Assembly: GCF_018873765.1 (NCBI RefSeq)
Contig: NC_057916.1
Span: 27,937,501 to 28,001,500, forward strand
Source of the DNA: Telopea speciosissima
Taxonomy: Eukaryota > Streptophyta > Magnoliopsida > Proteales > Proteaceae
DNA: 64,000 bases
Reading direction: 5' to 3'
The first letter of the stretch is position 1, and each line of letters begins with the position of its first letter. A program made the position numbers and the translations under genes. Under the pieces are notes generated by a model that worked only from the letters and a program-made list of their open reading frames with translations, did not search any database and was not told the origin of the DNA. This document shows positions 24,380 through 34,760 of this stretch, piece after piece.

Positions 24380-24635
24380 TAGGGATGTAAATGAATAGCC
24401 GAAATCCATTTCTGTATTCGTTTCTGTATCCGTTTAGCACTATCCGAATCCGTCTGAAAGCTAAACGGATACAGATACAGATAGGCTATAGCTATCTGAA
24501 AAGCTATATTTACATGTAAAACAATAAAATATCCGATCTGTATCCGTGTTCGTGTCCGAATCTGTCCGAAAGCTAATCGGATGCGGATGCGGATATAGCA
24601 CTATCCGAGCCGAATCAGATCCGTTTACATCCCTA
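24380..24635. mobile_element. hAT-like MITE (256 bp) inside the gypsy LTR
   Basis: The inverted ends are TAGGGATGTAAA on both arms. An exact 8-bp CTTTTAGG duplication flanks it at 24372-24379 and 24636-24643. The interior is built of CGGATAC, ATCCGTTT and similar units in both orientations. It has no coding capacity. Confidence 0.9.
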
Positions 24636-24740
24636 CTTTTAGGTGCAACTTCTTTCCTTAAAATTATTGGGAAGATAAGGAATGGATGGACCATTCCTGC
24701 AAGGGCTGGCCTTGCCTGGCATGCCTCTCCTTGACCCGAA

Positions 24741-24801
24741 CCTATCTTCGAAGAACCTTATGGTGTGAGGTGGCGGTTTCTTCATGGTCCAGGTCCAGGG
24801 C
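24741..24801 (-). repeat. 61-bp inverted repeat, right arm
   Basis: Inverted partner of 22062-22122; see there. It lies between gypsy LTR-side sequence and the copia gag N-terminus. Confidence 0.8.
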
Positions 24802-25056
24802 TGCATCAGCAAGGGAACGTGCCATCAAGGTAGCCGAAGAGATCCTGGCCAGCCAGGAACGGTTCAATCAGGGTTTGCCAGAAAATAAAATTTTTTTGAG
24901 GTGAGCTTTAAGGCTAATGATGGGCATGGTGGAAGGAGGGGGTCGTACCACCAAGAGAAGGGGGATCTTGGTCAAGAATGGACGCACCGCTGGAGTGGGT
25001 GGGGGAGCCAGGCATGATCGATCAGAGGAGTAGAGAAGAGAAACAAAAGAAATCAT
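24802..25056 (-). pseudogene. Copia gag N-terminal fragment
   Basis: Downstream of the 5' LTR and primer site, the minus strand encodes FWQTLIEPFLAGQDLFGYLDG, the usual start of a copia gag core. Stops follow, and the frame ends at the 61-bp inverted repeat bordering the foreign gypsy sequence. Confidence 0.65.
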
Positions 25057-25100
25057 TTAGAGATGAGCAGCTCATTGGAGCAAGGTGGCTCTAGATACCA

Positions 25101-25348
25101 TGTTAAGGTGATATTATTCCATAAAATTATGATTCCTTAATGGAGGAATATATAAAAGATTACAAGAGCTTGAGACTCACAAGGAAACAAATAATAAAGA
25201 TTATACAGAATATATGATTTACATATTGACAGAGATTGTTGATGAAGTTTCCATTTGGAGAGGAATCCATATCACATGTGATCACGATTTCCCAGATTAC
25301 ATATGGCATGTGATAACAATTGCCAAAAATAAGAGATTGAGTTGTACA
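25101..25348 (-). repeat. 5' LTR of the copia element, next to CYP707A
   Basis: This is the partner of 17854-18100. Its inner edge abuts TGGTATCTAGAGCC, a slightly changed Met-tRNA primer site. Its outer edge lies about 200 bp upstream of the CYP707A TATA box and the element points away from that gene. Confidence 0.88.
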
Positions 25349-25631
25349 TGGACGCAAGAGAGGACTATATTGTCAATAAGACAATCAGGCCTACACTGTA
25401 ATACAATTCTTCATTCATTTCGATTTTCTTCTTCCGTTTCTTGGGTTCTTTGATCTCTTCTATTTTTAGGACTTTTAACTCCTATCTCTCTCCCTCAACC
25501 GTTCCCCTTTTGTCCTTATCCCAACTCTTTCCTGTTGGGAGTCCACCTACTTATAAATATAAATCCCCACCCAACTCTCTCCTCCCTGCTCCATTCATTC
25601 TTAAATATTGTAACCAGCTAAGACCATCCCC
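25349..25631 (+). promoter_or_regulatory. Promoter region of CYP707A with TATA box at 25552-25559
   Basis: Between the copia LTR and the CYP707A start codon lie 283 bp. TATAAATA at 25552-25559 stands about 75 bp before the ATG, a usual position for a plant gene with a short leader. The region is rich in CT-type tracts. No firm abscisic acid response element (ACGTG core) was seen in it. Confidence 0.6.
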
Positions 25632-28600
25632 ATGCAACCGCTCTTACCATTCTCTGCCACTACTCTTCTCTCATCCTTCCTCATCTTGATCCTTTCCTTT
25701 CTTTGGTTATTCTTCTTCCAATGGCGTCAGCGTTTCCACCGCTACCGTCACAAGCTCCTCCCACCTGGTTCCATGGGTTGGCCTTACCTCGGAGAAACTC
25801 TCAAGCTCTACACTCAGAGCCCCAACACCTTCTTCTCCACCAGGCATAAGCGGTACCTCTCTCTCTCTCTCTCTCTAAATATGCACAGATGGCAAAAGGG
25901 TTTTTCTACCGTAGAGTATCCATGTGTGATCCAACCATATATTTGTCTCGTGTGGATTGGTGATGTGACGATTCTAAATATTGGTATTCAATCATGTACC
26001 CTCTCATCTATTATCATGAACTTTTCGGGTTCAAAAATTTTTAAGACTTTATTTTATCACTTGGTTAATTCCAATTGAATTGAAATTCTACATGTGAGTT
26101 TACCTCTCTACAAAATTTCAATCCCTAATTCATTAGCTTAAAAACCCTAGCTATTTGATTTACTAAATTAATGTATTCTTCTTCGTTGTATTGTATTAAT
26201 CTGGTGCATGTAGGTATGGGAATATATTTAAGACCCATATACTGGGATGTCCTAGTGTGATGATTTCCAGACCCGAAGCTGTAAAGAATGTGCTTGTGAG
26301 TCAAGCCCATTTGTTCAAACCCACTTACCCACCAAGTAAAGAGAAGCTGATTGGACCCGAAGCCATTTTCTTCCACCAGGGGGACTACCATTCCATGCTA
26401 AAGAAGTTGGTTCAATCCAACTTCCTTCCTAATGCAATCAGAGGATTTGTCTCTGAAATCGAGCAAATTGTACTCAACTTCCTTCCTACATGGGATAACT
26501 CCACCATTAATACACTCCAACAGATGAAGAAGGTATGTCATGCCATCATCCTTCATATTCATCTCTCTCTCTCTCTAAAACAAATTGTTTCCCTCTATAT
26601 AGTTCGTTTTCGAGGTGGCAATGCTCACTGTGTTTGGCGGTGGTTCGGACATAGACAAGGAGAGGATCAATCATTTGTACCACTCCTTGGAGAAAGGCTA
26701 CAATTCCATGCCTTTCAACCTCCCTGGGACTCTCTTCCGCAAATCAATTAAGGTAATAGTAATTTTTACCAGATTTTGTGGATTGTTCAATCATACAATA
26801 ATATGGTTTTTTGGTTCTAATACTAGACTAATAACTTTAAATTCTAATAATAAATGATGGGGCCGGTTGTATCATATATGGTCATGATATTGAGTGACTC
26901 AGGCAAGAAAGCTACTCAATGAGACCTTGAGAAAGGTAATGGAGAAGAGAAGGGAAAGCAATGATGAGAACTTAGGCGGGGGCTTGTTGGGAGTGTTATT
27001 GAGGTTTAAAGATGAGAAACTTAATCATCTCAATGATGCTCAAATTGCTGATAATATCATTGGAGTTATATTTGCTGCTCACGATACGACTGCGAGTATT
27101 CTCACTTGGATACTCAAATATTTGCATGATGATATTGATCTTCTAGACGGTGTTACTGTAAGTACTAAATTCACTCACTAGCTATTACCGCCTTCTTGTT
27201 CTTTTTCCTCTTTAATGATTGATTGATGGATTGATAGGAAATGGGGTTTGTTGCAGAGGGAACAGGAGGGAATTCGAAGAGAAATAATTGAAGGAAAACG
27301 TGAGCTTACGTGGGAAGATACGAGGAAGATGCCATTGACCAGCAGGGTACCATTACAGATTCGCTAACTAACTCTATCTCGATCAATATATTATTATATT
27401 TTCCAAGCAAGGAAGCAAGAGAAAAGGAAAGTTGTTGCTGTCTTTTTAAAACAAAAATTGGGGGTTGGAATTTGCAGGTGATACAAGAAACCCTAAGAAC
27501 AGCAAGCATTCTGTCCTTCTTATTCAGAGAAGCAGTTGAAGACGTAGAGCTTGAAGGCTACATAATCCCCAAAGGATGGAAGGTTCTTCCCCTCCTCCGA
27601 GTCATTCATCACTCTCCTCATTTCTTCCCTCAACCTGACAAATTCGACCCTTCAAGATTCGAGGTGATCACCATTTTCTCTCTCTCTCTCTCTCTCTCTT
27701 TAAACGAGTAAGTAAGTAGTGTATCACTGTACGAGTCTATAAGAGCAGCGCACGTGAATTGGTTTGGTCTGGTTGTAGTGTTCATCCAAATTGGTAGGTA
27801 GTAAGTTATAACGTTTGAGTTTCTTTGGGAATGAGTATCTTAATTAATTTATATTATTATATTATTATGTTGTATTGTTGTTGTTGTAGGTACCACCGAG
27901 ACCCAACACCTATATGCCGTTTGGTAACGGAGTCCACTCGTGTCCAGGCAATGAGATGGCCAAGCTTGAGATACTCATCCTCCTCCACCATCTTACCACC
28001 ACTTACAGGTTTCTCTCTCTCTCTCTCTCTCTCTTTCTTTTGCGTGTTATTTCTCAAGTTTTATAGTAGTAGGGGAAGAGGTCAACAGTCAGAGCCGAGA
28101 CCTAGCTAATATGAAAATGGGACGGGCGGACCACCTGATGAGAAGTAGGTGGGCCAGAGGTCTGGGGAGTGGGGAGGACCCCCCCCCCCCCACCCCCCGG
28201 TGCCAGGGTTGCTCGTGAGAACCAAAAATCTGAAACGTGAGTGCCAGGTGCGTGTTGTGTAATAGTGAATACATACAAAGGTTGTCTGGTGGTCATTCAT
28301 TGGTCACATGCACAGTTGTTACTTTTGGTGGTGATGTGACTCTGATGATGATAACATCTCCCCTCCCTCTGAAAATTGGGGATCTCCATTCTCAATTACT
28401 TATTTCTTCTTGTTGCATCGTCGGGCTCAGCAAATCTATATTCTATAAATAAATATTCTCTCATAAATTATGGAATAATTACACGTACCCACTATACTGT
28501 ACCCAATATTTTTCATATCTCCCTAAGGTTTGGATAAGTCTACGTGCCACCTCTGCAAATTTCACATACTACCTCTACTTTACCCCCTAAAATCATTTAA

Positions 28601-31098
28601 GGCCACACCATTAAGTTTAGGCGTTAAAAATTTGACCCAACTACCCTTTCTTCTATCTTTTTTAAATTTGAAAAGACCTAATTATCTTGATCTACTTGTT
28701 CATAATATGAAAAGACCCTTTTACCCTATTATTTGTTCTTAAGAACCTAATCCAATTTAATTATCAAAATACCCTTATTAAGGCATAATTATCAAAATAC
28801 CCTCATCTTCTTCAAATCTCATCTTTCCCAAATCGTTTCCCCAAACATCTTTCATTTCTGAAACTTTTCTCAAAAGACTCAACATTAATTTTTCGGCAAA
28901 TCCTATACTCCCGTTGCTGCTGAGATCCAGCTCTTCCAGCGGAATAGAACTCCCCAGCAGCTATTCCGGTATAGATCCATATAGCAGATTGTTTCCAAGC
29001 CGTAAAATTCGAAGGTTAGACAGTGAGCCAAATGACGGGAGCTATCCAGTAAGCTGATTGTCACCGAGGTCCAAAACGTCCAAGTTCCCAAACAAATTAA
29101 CCGAATCATCCGAAAAGAATTCCCCATTCAATTTATTGCGACTCATATTCACATACTGAACCGTATTCACCAAGCTAGAAATGTTATTCGCACCCAAAGA
29201 AAGCCCCCCACTGAACATATTAAAGCTCAAATCGACATGTTCGGCATTGCCCAACTCAGACAACAAGTCTCCAATATCACCCCAAAGTCGGTTAGAATGC
29301 AAATCCAATACCTTCAACTGTTGAAGATTTGTTATTCCACTTGGGAATCCACCAGTGAAGTTATTGGAAGAGAGATTGAGATAGTTCAAATCCCAGAGAT
29401 CGTTAATCCTAGTAAGGATCGGGCCATAAAATGGACAGATCTAAATGCTGCAAAGAAGTCATCCCACCCATCTATGGGACCAGATGGCCACTGAAAAAGT
29501 TCCCACAGAGGCTCAGATTCCTCAGCATTCTAAGCCCAGTTAACGTAGAGAATTTCAAATCTCCAGACAAATTTCGTTCCTCGAGAACAAGAGCTGTAAC
29601 GGAAACAGTAATCTCGTCACAAACAACACCATACCGGGTCCGAGGACAGCCGTCGGCTCCCACTGAACTGCGGTCCCAAGAGTTACAAACTCGCCCGAGT
29701 GGATCATCACGGATCCCCTTCTTAAACTCCAAAAGCGACCGGATTTCATCTTCGGAGCCCAGAACTCCGAAGAACAACAGAGGAAAAATTAGCAGCGGAA
29801 GCAGCAAATGGAGATGCATTTTCTGTCTCAGTCAGACAGGAACCCTAATCAAAATGGCTCATGGAGACACTCTTCCAGGAACCCTAGAAGTTGATGTAGA
29901 GAAAAAAATCTTCATTTGGAGGGAGAAGAGGATGAAGACATATAAGAAGAAGTAGCAACCAGGCCTTGAGAGAAGACTAATAAAGAGAGAGATAAAACGC
30001 AGAAGGAGAAAAGAAAAGAGCGAAGAGAGCATTTTGGCAATCTGGTTGGGGAAGATGAGGGCATTTTGGTAATTATGCTCTAATAAGGGCATTTTGGTAA
30101 TCAGATTAGGTTAGGTTCTTAAAAACAAATAATGTGGGTAAAAAGATCTTTTCATAGTATGAACAAATAGATCAGGACAAGTAGGTCTTTTCAAATTTAG
30201 AAAAGATAGAAGAAAGGGTAGTTTAGTCAAATTTTTAGTACTTAACACCTAAACTTAATAATGTGAACTTAAACGGTTTTAGAGGGGTAAAGCAGGGGTG
30301 GTACGTGAAATTTGCAGGAGTGATACGTGGACTTATCAAAACCTTAGGGGGTATGAGTAATATTAGGTGCATTATAAGGGGTACGTGTATTTTACCCTAA
30401 ATTATAAGGGCAATAGAATACTACCCGATCATATGCAAAGCGCAACAACCACACCTAGACACAAAAAGCGTTTGAGCATTTGGATATTACCACTTTTACA
30501 TGGGGTTAAGGCGGTAATATTTAGGTGCCTGGGGTGCTTTTTGTGTCGCAAAAAGAACACATCCGGATAGATTTATAATTATCTAGTAGGTGTTGACAAA
30601 TTTCATAAGTCAAAGTATTCATCTTTGATTTGATCGTTTTAAGTAATACATTTTAGTGAAAAGTAAACAAAGATACGTATCCAAATTCTAAACAACACTA
30701 ATTAAATTACATAAAATTAATTTCCTTTAAACTCAAATAATAATTTAGGGTTCATATCTCGATCTTTGACTCTTTTTTTTTTCTTTTTTTTTTTTTTATT
30801 TTTTATCTTTCATTTCTTTTTATGCGGGTAGAGCCTCTCCCATAACATATTTTTCGTAGGCATTCTATGGACTATGGGCTAATCTTCCCGCAATTCCTTA
30901 TTATTTAATGTTTAACTGAATGGAATTAATTTAAGCTGTAGTTGAGAAAGTTTTATTCTTTAATTCTGGTTGAACTACTTGGCATACAGGTGGAAGGTTG
31001 TCGGGAACAGTGAAGGAATTCAATATAGCCCCTTCCCCGTACCAAATAAAGGTTTACAAATAAGGGTAACTGCGAGGAGCAACAAGAATAAATTATAA
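25632..31098 (+). CDS. CYP707A: Abscisic acid 8'-hydroxylase, cytochrome P450 CYP707A type, complete in eight exons
   Basis: Exons 25632-25852, 26214-26532, 26603-26752, 26903-27157, 27257-27346, 27478-27663, 27890-28008 and 30990-31098 join in frame with GT-AG introns into 482 residues, the usual family length. The enzyme family oxidises abscisic acid at C-8' at the endoplasmic reticulum, the main route of ABA breakdown. Visible marks: N-terminal membrane anchor (residues about 7-30), proline hinge LPPGSMGWPYLGET, helix-I motif FAAHDTT (287-293), ExxR as ETLR (349-352), haem loop PFGNGVHSCPG with ligand C425, and C-terminal IQYSPFPVP. The last intron is 2981 bp because it contains a Pack-MULE-like element. 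Several introns carry CT tracts just after the donor. The exact paralogue number cannot be given. Confidence 0.95.
28472..30397. mobile_element. Pack-MULE-like element in the last CYP707A intron
   Basis: Terminal inverted repeats of roughly 330 bp (28472 to about 28815 and about 30055 to 30397) bound a 1.9-kb element; the outer ends share ACACGTACCC. The exact 8-bp TAAATTAT flanks both sides (28464-28471 and 30398-30405). Long inverted repeats around captured host-gene sequence without a transposase fit a Mutator-like Pack-MULE; an 8-bp duplication is also seen for hAT, but the long arms favour Mutator. The cargo is a piece of an LRR receptor-kinase gene on the minus strand. Confidence 0.85.
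28885..29819 (-). pseudogene. Captured LRR receptor-kinase ectodomain fragment, broken
   Basis: From ATG at 29819 the minus strand encodes a signal peptide (LLLPLLIFPLLFFGVLG), an LRRNT-type start (IRSLLEFKKGIRDDPLG), and LRR repeats such as LRNLSLCGNFFSG, LNYLNLSSNNFTGGFPSG and LKVLDLHSNRLWGD. It resembles the ectodomain start of the Arabidopsis At5g10020 (GHR1-related) receptor-kinase group. An in-frame TAG near 29472 and shifts near 29400 and 29050 break it. No transmembrane or kinase part is present. It is antisense to CYP707A. Confidence 0.85.
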
Positions 31099-31193
31099 TA
31101 TCGAAAAAAAGAATGCAGCCAAGCTTTATAGTGTATGCTAGCGTCTTCTTGTGTTTAATAAGAGCTGAAGAAGGTGAACCATTTCTTCGTATG
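31099..31193 (+). other. Probable CYP707A 3' UTR start
   Basis: Sequence right after the TAA at 31096-31098 and before the LTR-like block at 31194. No clear poly(A) signal was fixed; the transcript end may lie in or after the LTR-like block, whose end contains AATACAATAAA near 31425. Confidence 0.35.
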
Positions 31194-31463
31194 TGTTTAT
31201 TCACCAATAAGGAGTTAGTTTCCTATTCATAGAAACTCCATATTCGGTTTCCTAGTATGTATGTTTTATGATCCTATGTATATCACATGTAAAGATTGTG
31301 TTCTACAAGTAATCTATATCACATGTGCGATCACACACAATCACAATCTCTTCTTTCCTTGTGTGTGTAGATTAGGGCATAACATTGTAATTTTATAATA
31401 AACTCTACCATTGTAGAGATATCTAATACAATAAAAATGGTTCCATAAATCCATGGCTTAACA
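31194..31463 (+). repeat. Possible solo LTR
   Basis: The block starts TGTTTATTCACC and ends GGCTTAACA, thus TG...CA. Its composition is like the copia LTR at 17854 (ATCACATGTG-type motifs, AATAAA-like signals near the end). No target duplication is clear, so the ends are tentative. Confidence 0.4.
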
Positions 31464-31627
31464 ATGCTTATAAATATATATTTTTTTTGGTAAAAATAAA
31501 ATAAAATTGTAACACTTCTTCTGCACTTGCATGCGTAAGTTTAGAAAGGTCGAGAAGAATAAGAAATTTGTGTTCTTTAAGGATGAACAGTTTGTGGTCT
31601 CAAATGTAGATAAAATCGGGATCTTTA

Positions 31628-31787
31628 TCACCTCCAGTTTGCTGACCGGCCCAGTTCCCCAGTTCCTCTAACAAAGGGGGGCTGAAATGACCTCTCTACC
31701 CATACCCAAACACCCTGCCCTGGTGGGGTCCACCATCCCCCTATTAGAGGAACTGGGGAACTGGGCTGGTCAACAAATTGGAGGTGA
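31628..31787. mobile_element. MITE with about 44-bp inverted repeats
   Basis: The left arm TCACCTCCAGTTTGCTG...CCAGTTCCTCT and the right arm are near-perfect complements around a core of about 70 bp. It could fold into a long hairpin. The flanks TTA/TAA suggest a TA-type or Harbinger-like target, but this is not decisive. Confidence 0.75.
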
Positions 31788-31881
31788 TAATTTTCCATAA
31801 AATCGCTCTCAACTTTTTCAGATTTTTTTTTTTCTATTTTTATTTTTTGCGATGCTTTACCACATAAAGAGTATTCTCTCC

Positions 31882-32176
31882 TGCTATAGAGAAGCAAATC
31901 GCATTGCTGACTATTTGACAAAAGATGCTGCAAAATCAAGGAATTCAGATGATATGGTTCAATTTACAAGCCACATGGTTGAAGAGCTAGGGATTGACGC
32001 AATGTCAAGACCTAGGTTCAGAATCTATTAGTAGGAGGTAATTCCTACGGATGACTTTGATATAGGTGGGGTTGCTTCTCCTTTAGTCCTTTGCCTGGGA
32101 ATGCCCAGGTCTTTGTTACTTTGTGTTTAATATTTGTTTTTTTCTCATTAATGAATCCTCTTAGCAAAAAAAAAAA
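31882..32176 (+). mobile_element. 5'-truncated LINE tail with poly(A) and target duplication
   Basis: The segment begins within a LINE RNase H-like C-terminus (YREANRIADYLTKDAA...) ending at TAG 32029-32031, followed by a short 3' UTR and a run of A. Exact 16-bp repeats AAAGAGTATTCTCTCC flank it (31866-31881 and 32177-32192). This is the normal product of target-primed reverse transcription. The coding piece is only about 50 residues. Confidence 0.9.
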
Positions 32177-32192
32177 AAAGAGTATTCTCTCC

Positions 32193-34760
32193 CGCCCTCG
32201 ACCTCTCTCTCCTCCCCTCCCCCAAATCACCGGTGTCCAATTTGTATGCATTGTTGGCTGATGTGGACCTAATTGTCACACAAGACAATTAATTGGTTAT
32301 GTGAATAGGGAGTGTAACTCCCTTAACCGTCTATATTCCTTGATGGTGAGGAATACATATGGCTTGACTGGTGCATATCTTTCTAGTTTTGCCAAAAACA
32401 AAAGGAGAACCATCATCCGTTTTGTGTTCAAGTGAGAGACTAAATAGATATAGACACTAACCAGTCAAATGTGTTCTTTAAGATCTTCAAAGGGTCAAGA
32501 AGGTGACATTTGCAGCAAAAGGGAAAAGAAAAATAAAGTATAGTTAATCGTGAACAAAATGGGATAAAACCCGGGACCTAATGGAGAGATAATATATTAG
32601 TACATTGATATTCATTGAACAATATTCCATATAAAGTTTGTTGTAATTCCATCATACATGCCATACATATCATTGTCTACTCTTATCATGAGTAATTTCA
32701 AATTAATCTACTTTTCCACATGTTAAGATACGATAAGTCATATGATTGAGATGAGTCATCAAATTTCACTCTATCATCGTATATATAACGTTCAAAATGC
32801 CAAAACATCTTGTCCGAATGGAAAAATAGGTGTTGAAAAACTTCCTACAAAATAAAAGGCAATGCTTGCAAGTAATGTAAGCATTGCCTTTTTTGTTCAT
32901 GATATGGCCATATTCTTAAACCAAAATGTCCTTTATATGGCCCACCTAGGAAGGCCTTCCTCCATGATATAATACCTATTTTTTGCCATGTGGCAATGTG
33001 TCTATAGTTCACCTATTGTTGCCACGCCACGTGAATAGTTGAGATGGTAAATTTAACTGTTGAATAGATAAGGTCCAATCTAGATTAGTCATTTGTCAAA
33101 TTTTAAAACCATATTCAATCATACGCCCTCATACTATGACACTTCATTGCTTATAATAAACTATCCCATTTTTTTTTTCCAACAACTCTGAAGAGTTTTA
33201 TATTTTCTGCTAAATTTCAAAAGCTTTTCAGTGTTAAGCTACGTGGTCAACATAATTGGACATGCTCCTTTAAACATTAGAAAGAAAGTTTGTAAAGCCC
33301 AGTGATAGAGAAGCAAAAGAAACTTTAGCCAAGCATGTCGAACACCAAGGGTTGAGAAGCTTGAGAAGCCTACCCTTGGCATCTATGCTTTCTCAATTAC
33401 TTATTATTCTAAGAACGAGAATGCATACCAAACGCTGTTTTTACCATCTCAAAATGCATTCCAAGAATGCATATCAAACACAATTTAAGGCTGTGTTTGG
33501 TATGTATTCTTGAAATACATTCTAGGTTGATTTTGCATTCTCAGGTGATAAAAACAGTTATTTTTATTGCCAAAGAATGTGAAATCAACTTGGAATGCAT
33601 TCTAGGCCAATTTTAAGAGGGTATAAACAAGAACCTTCTAGAAATATCTAGAGAGAGAAATCAAAAGAAATGATTGTATGTGTCACTTGAGGTTTATCCA
33701 AAAGAATTCCCCATCAATCTAATAGTCAAAATAACCAACAAGCACTACATTACATAGAGTGTCATCATTTCTTCGGGTATTGTACGAAGAAGTCCGACAT
33801 ACCATCAACCGAAATAAAGACAGAACATAAATCTTGGGAGAATGTTATCTGTCCTGCAGCGCAGCCTACGCCCAGGCACAAGGGCAGCTAGTGCTGGGGG
33901 CAGGGTGGCCATTGTGCCCACCCCCATGTGCCTGGGCACAGGCTGCGCTGCGGCACAGAGAACAGCGCCCCATAAATCTTTTTCACCGTAGATGAATAGA
34001 AAGAAACTTGGTCTAAGAAGGAAAAATAGACTTTGCATGATTGATGATTCGAATGAAGCATTCAATGTTATTCAATGTTGGAGAGTGAACTTATCACCAT
34101 ATCTGTAGCGGTGCCCACTCTTGATTCTTATGGCTACATAATACACTTTTTTTTGGTAAAAATGGCCACATAATACACAAAATGAATTTTTATGGTGAAA
34201 GGTTTGCTTGATTGATGATGATTCCATGGTCTGGAATAGAAGGCTTGGATATATCATGTACAAGGTTTGCATTTGGATCCAAAAACTATTTATTCTCTAA
34301 GAAGAACCTCATAGGCAATTAGCCATGCTTTTATATTTAGCTTCGGGTAGGCCCTAAAGCCCCAAGCTGGCCCGATGAGAGCCATGGCCTTATAAATGTA
34401 ATCCAAGGTAGTACCAGATTCACCATAACCGCAACTCTGCACGGTTCAGAGCAAATTAATTCACCAAATGAGATGAACTTAAGGAATTGATTGCATTTGA
34501 AGCTGCATAGGGTCTATTGACCAAAAATCACTAGGTAAACTATGAATCATTAAGTGAGAATACAATTTGTATCGGACCATATATACCTGGGAACCATGCT
34601 CAAACCAGACCTCTCCCAGAGTTGTAATGGCCAAGAATTTGAGATGTAGCTCTTACCATAAGCCTAAAGAACAAGCTGGAGTTGCAAGCCCATTGACAGA
34701 TCCACACCATTACCACCCTGACTCTCTCTCTCTCTCTCTGACTAAGCTCAACACCGGCCC
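32193..34760. other. Intergenic with short elements, no gene
   Basis: Apart from the MITE at 33843-33965, sequence near 33420-33610 repeats GAATGCAT and GTGTTTGGTATG pieces in both orientations and is probably decayed MITE material. A CT run lies near 34719-34739. No protein-like frame was found. Confidence 0.45.
33843..33965. mobile_element. 123-bp GC-rich MITE-like hairpin
   Basis: The arms of about 38 bp (TGTTATCTGTCC... and ...GGCACAGAGAACA, sharing GCAGCGCAGCCT and GCCCAGGCACA) are inverted copies around a short core. The GC content contrasts with the AT-rich surroundings. No target duplication was seen. Confidence 0.6.

Larger units (their letters stand above)
22123..24740 (-). mobile_element. 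Truncated Ty3/gypsy retrotransposon lying within the copia element
   Basis: On the minus strand there is LTR-like sequence (about 24740-23888, itself containing a MITE), then a primer-binding site TGGTATCAGAGCC (23881-23869), gag, a zinc knuckle, protease, and a short run leading toward reverse transcriptase (PLLEEFGD) at 22130, where it stops abruptly at the 61-bp repeat. Reverse transcriptase, RNase H, integrase and 3' LTR are missing. The gag-then-protease order and the retropepsin motif fit gypsy. Confidence 0.8.
17854..25348 (-). mobile_element. Defective copia retrotransposon broken by a truncated gypsy element
   Basis: Two near-identical LTRs of about 248 bp (17854-18100 and 25101-25348) flank a minus-strand copia interior. 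From the 5' end the order is primer-binding site (25100 downward, TGGTATCTAGAGCC), gag N-terminus (about 25056-24802), then foreign gypsy sequence (22123-24740), rest of gag (22061-21170), integrase, reverse transcriptase, RNase H and a purine-rich tract next to the 3' LTR. The outer flanks (AAGCA at left, TGGAC at right) do not match, so either a target duplication has decayed or the ends recombined. The 5' LTR ends 283 bp before the CYP707A start codon. Confidence 0.87.

Noticed and set aside
28185..28200. C-run as a functional G-quadruplex promoter element
   Set aside because: It lies in the last CYP707A intron outside the Pack-MULE-like element and is a plain homopolymer tract without the spaced runs needed to argue a structure.
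31628..31939. 103-residue minus-strand open frame
   Set aside because: It spans the inverted-repeat MITE and part of a LINE tail; its arms translate to related peptides only because of the inverted repeat.
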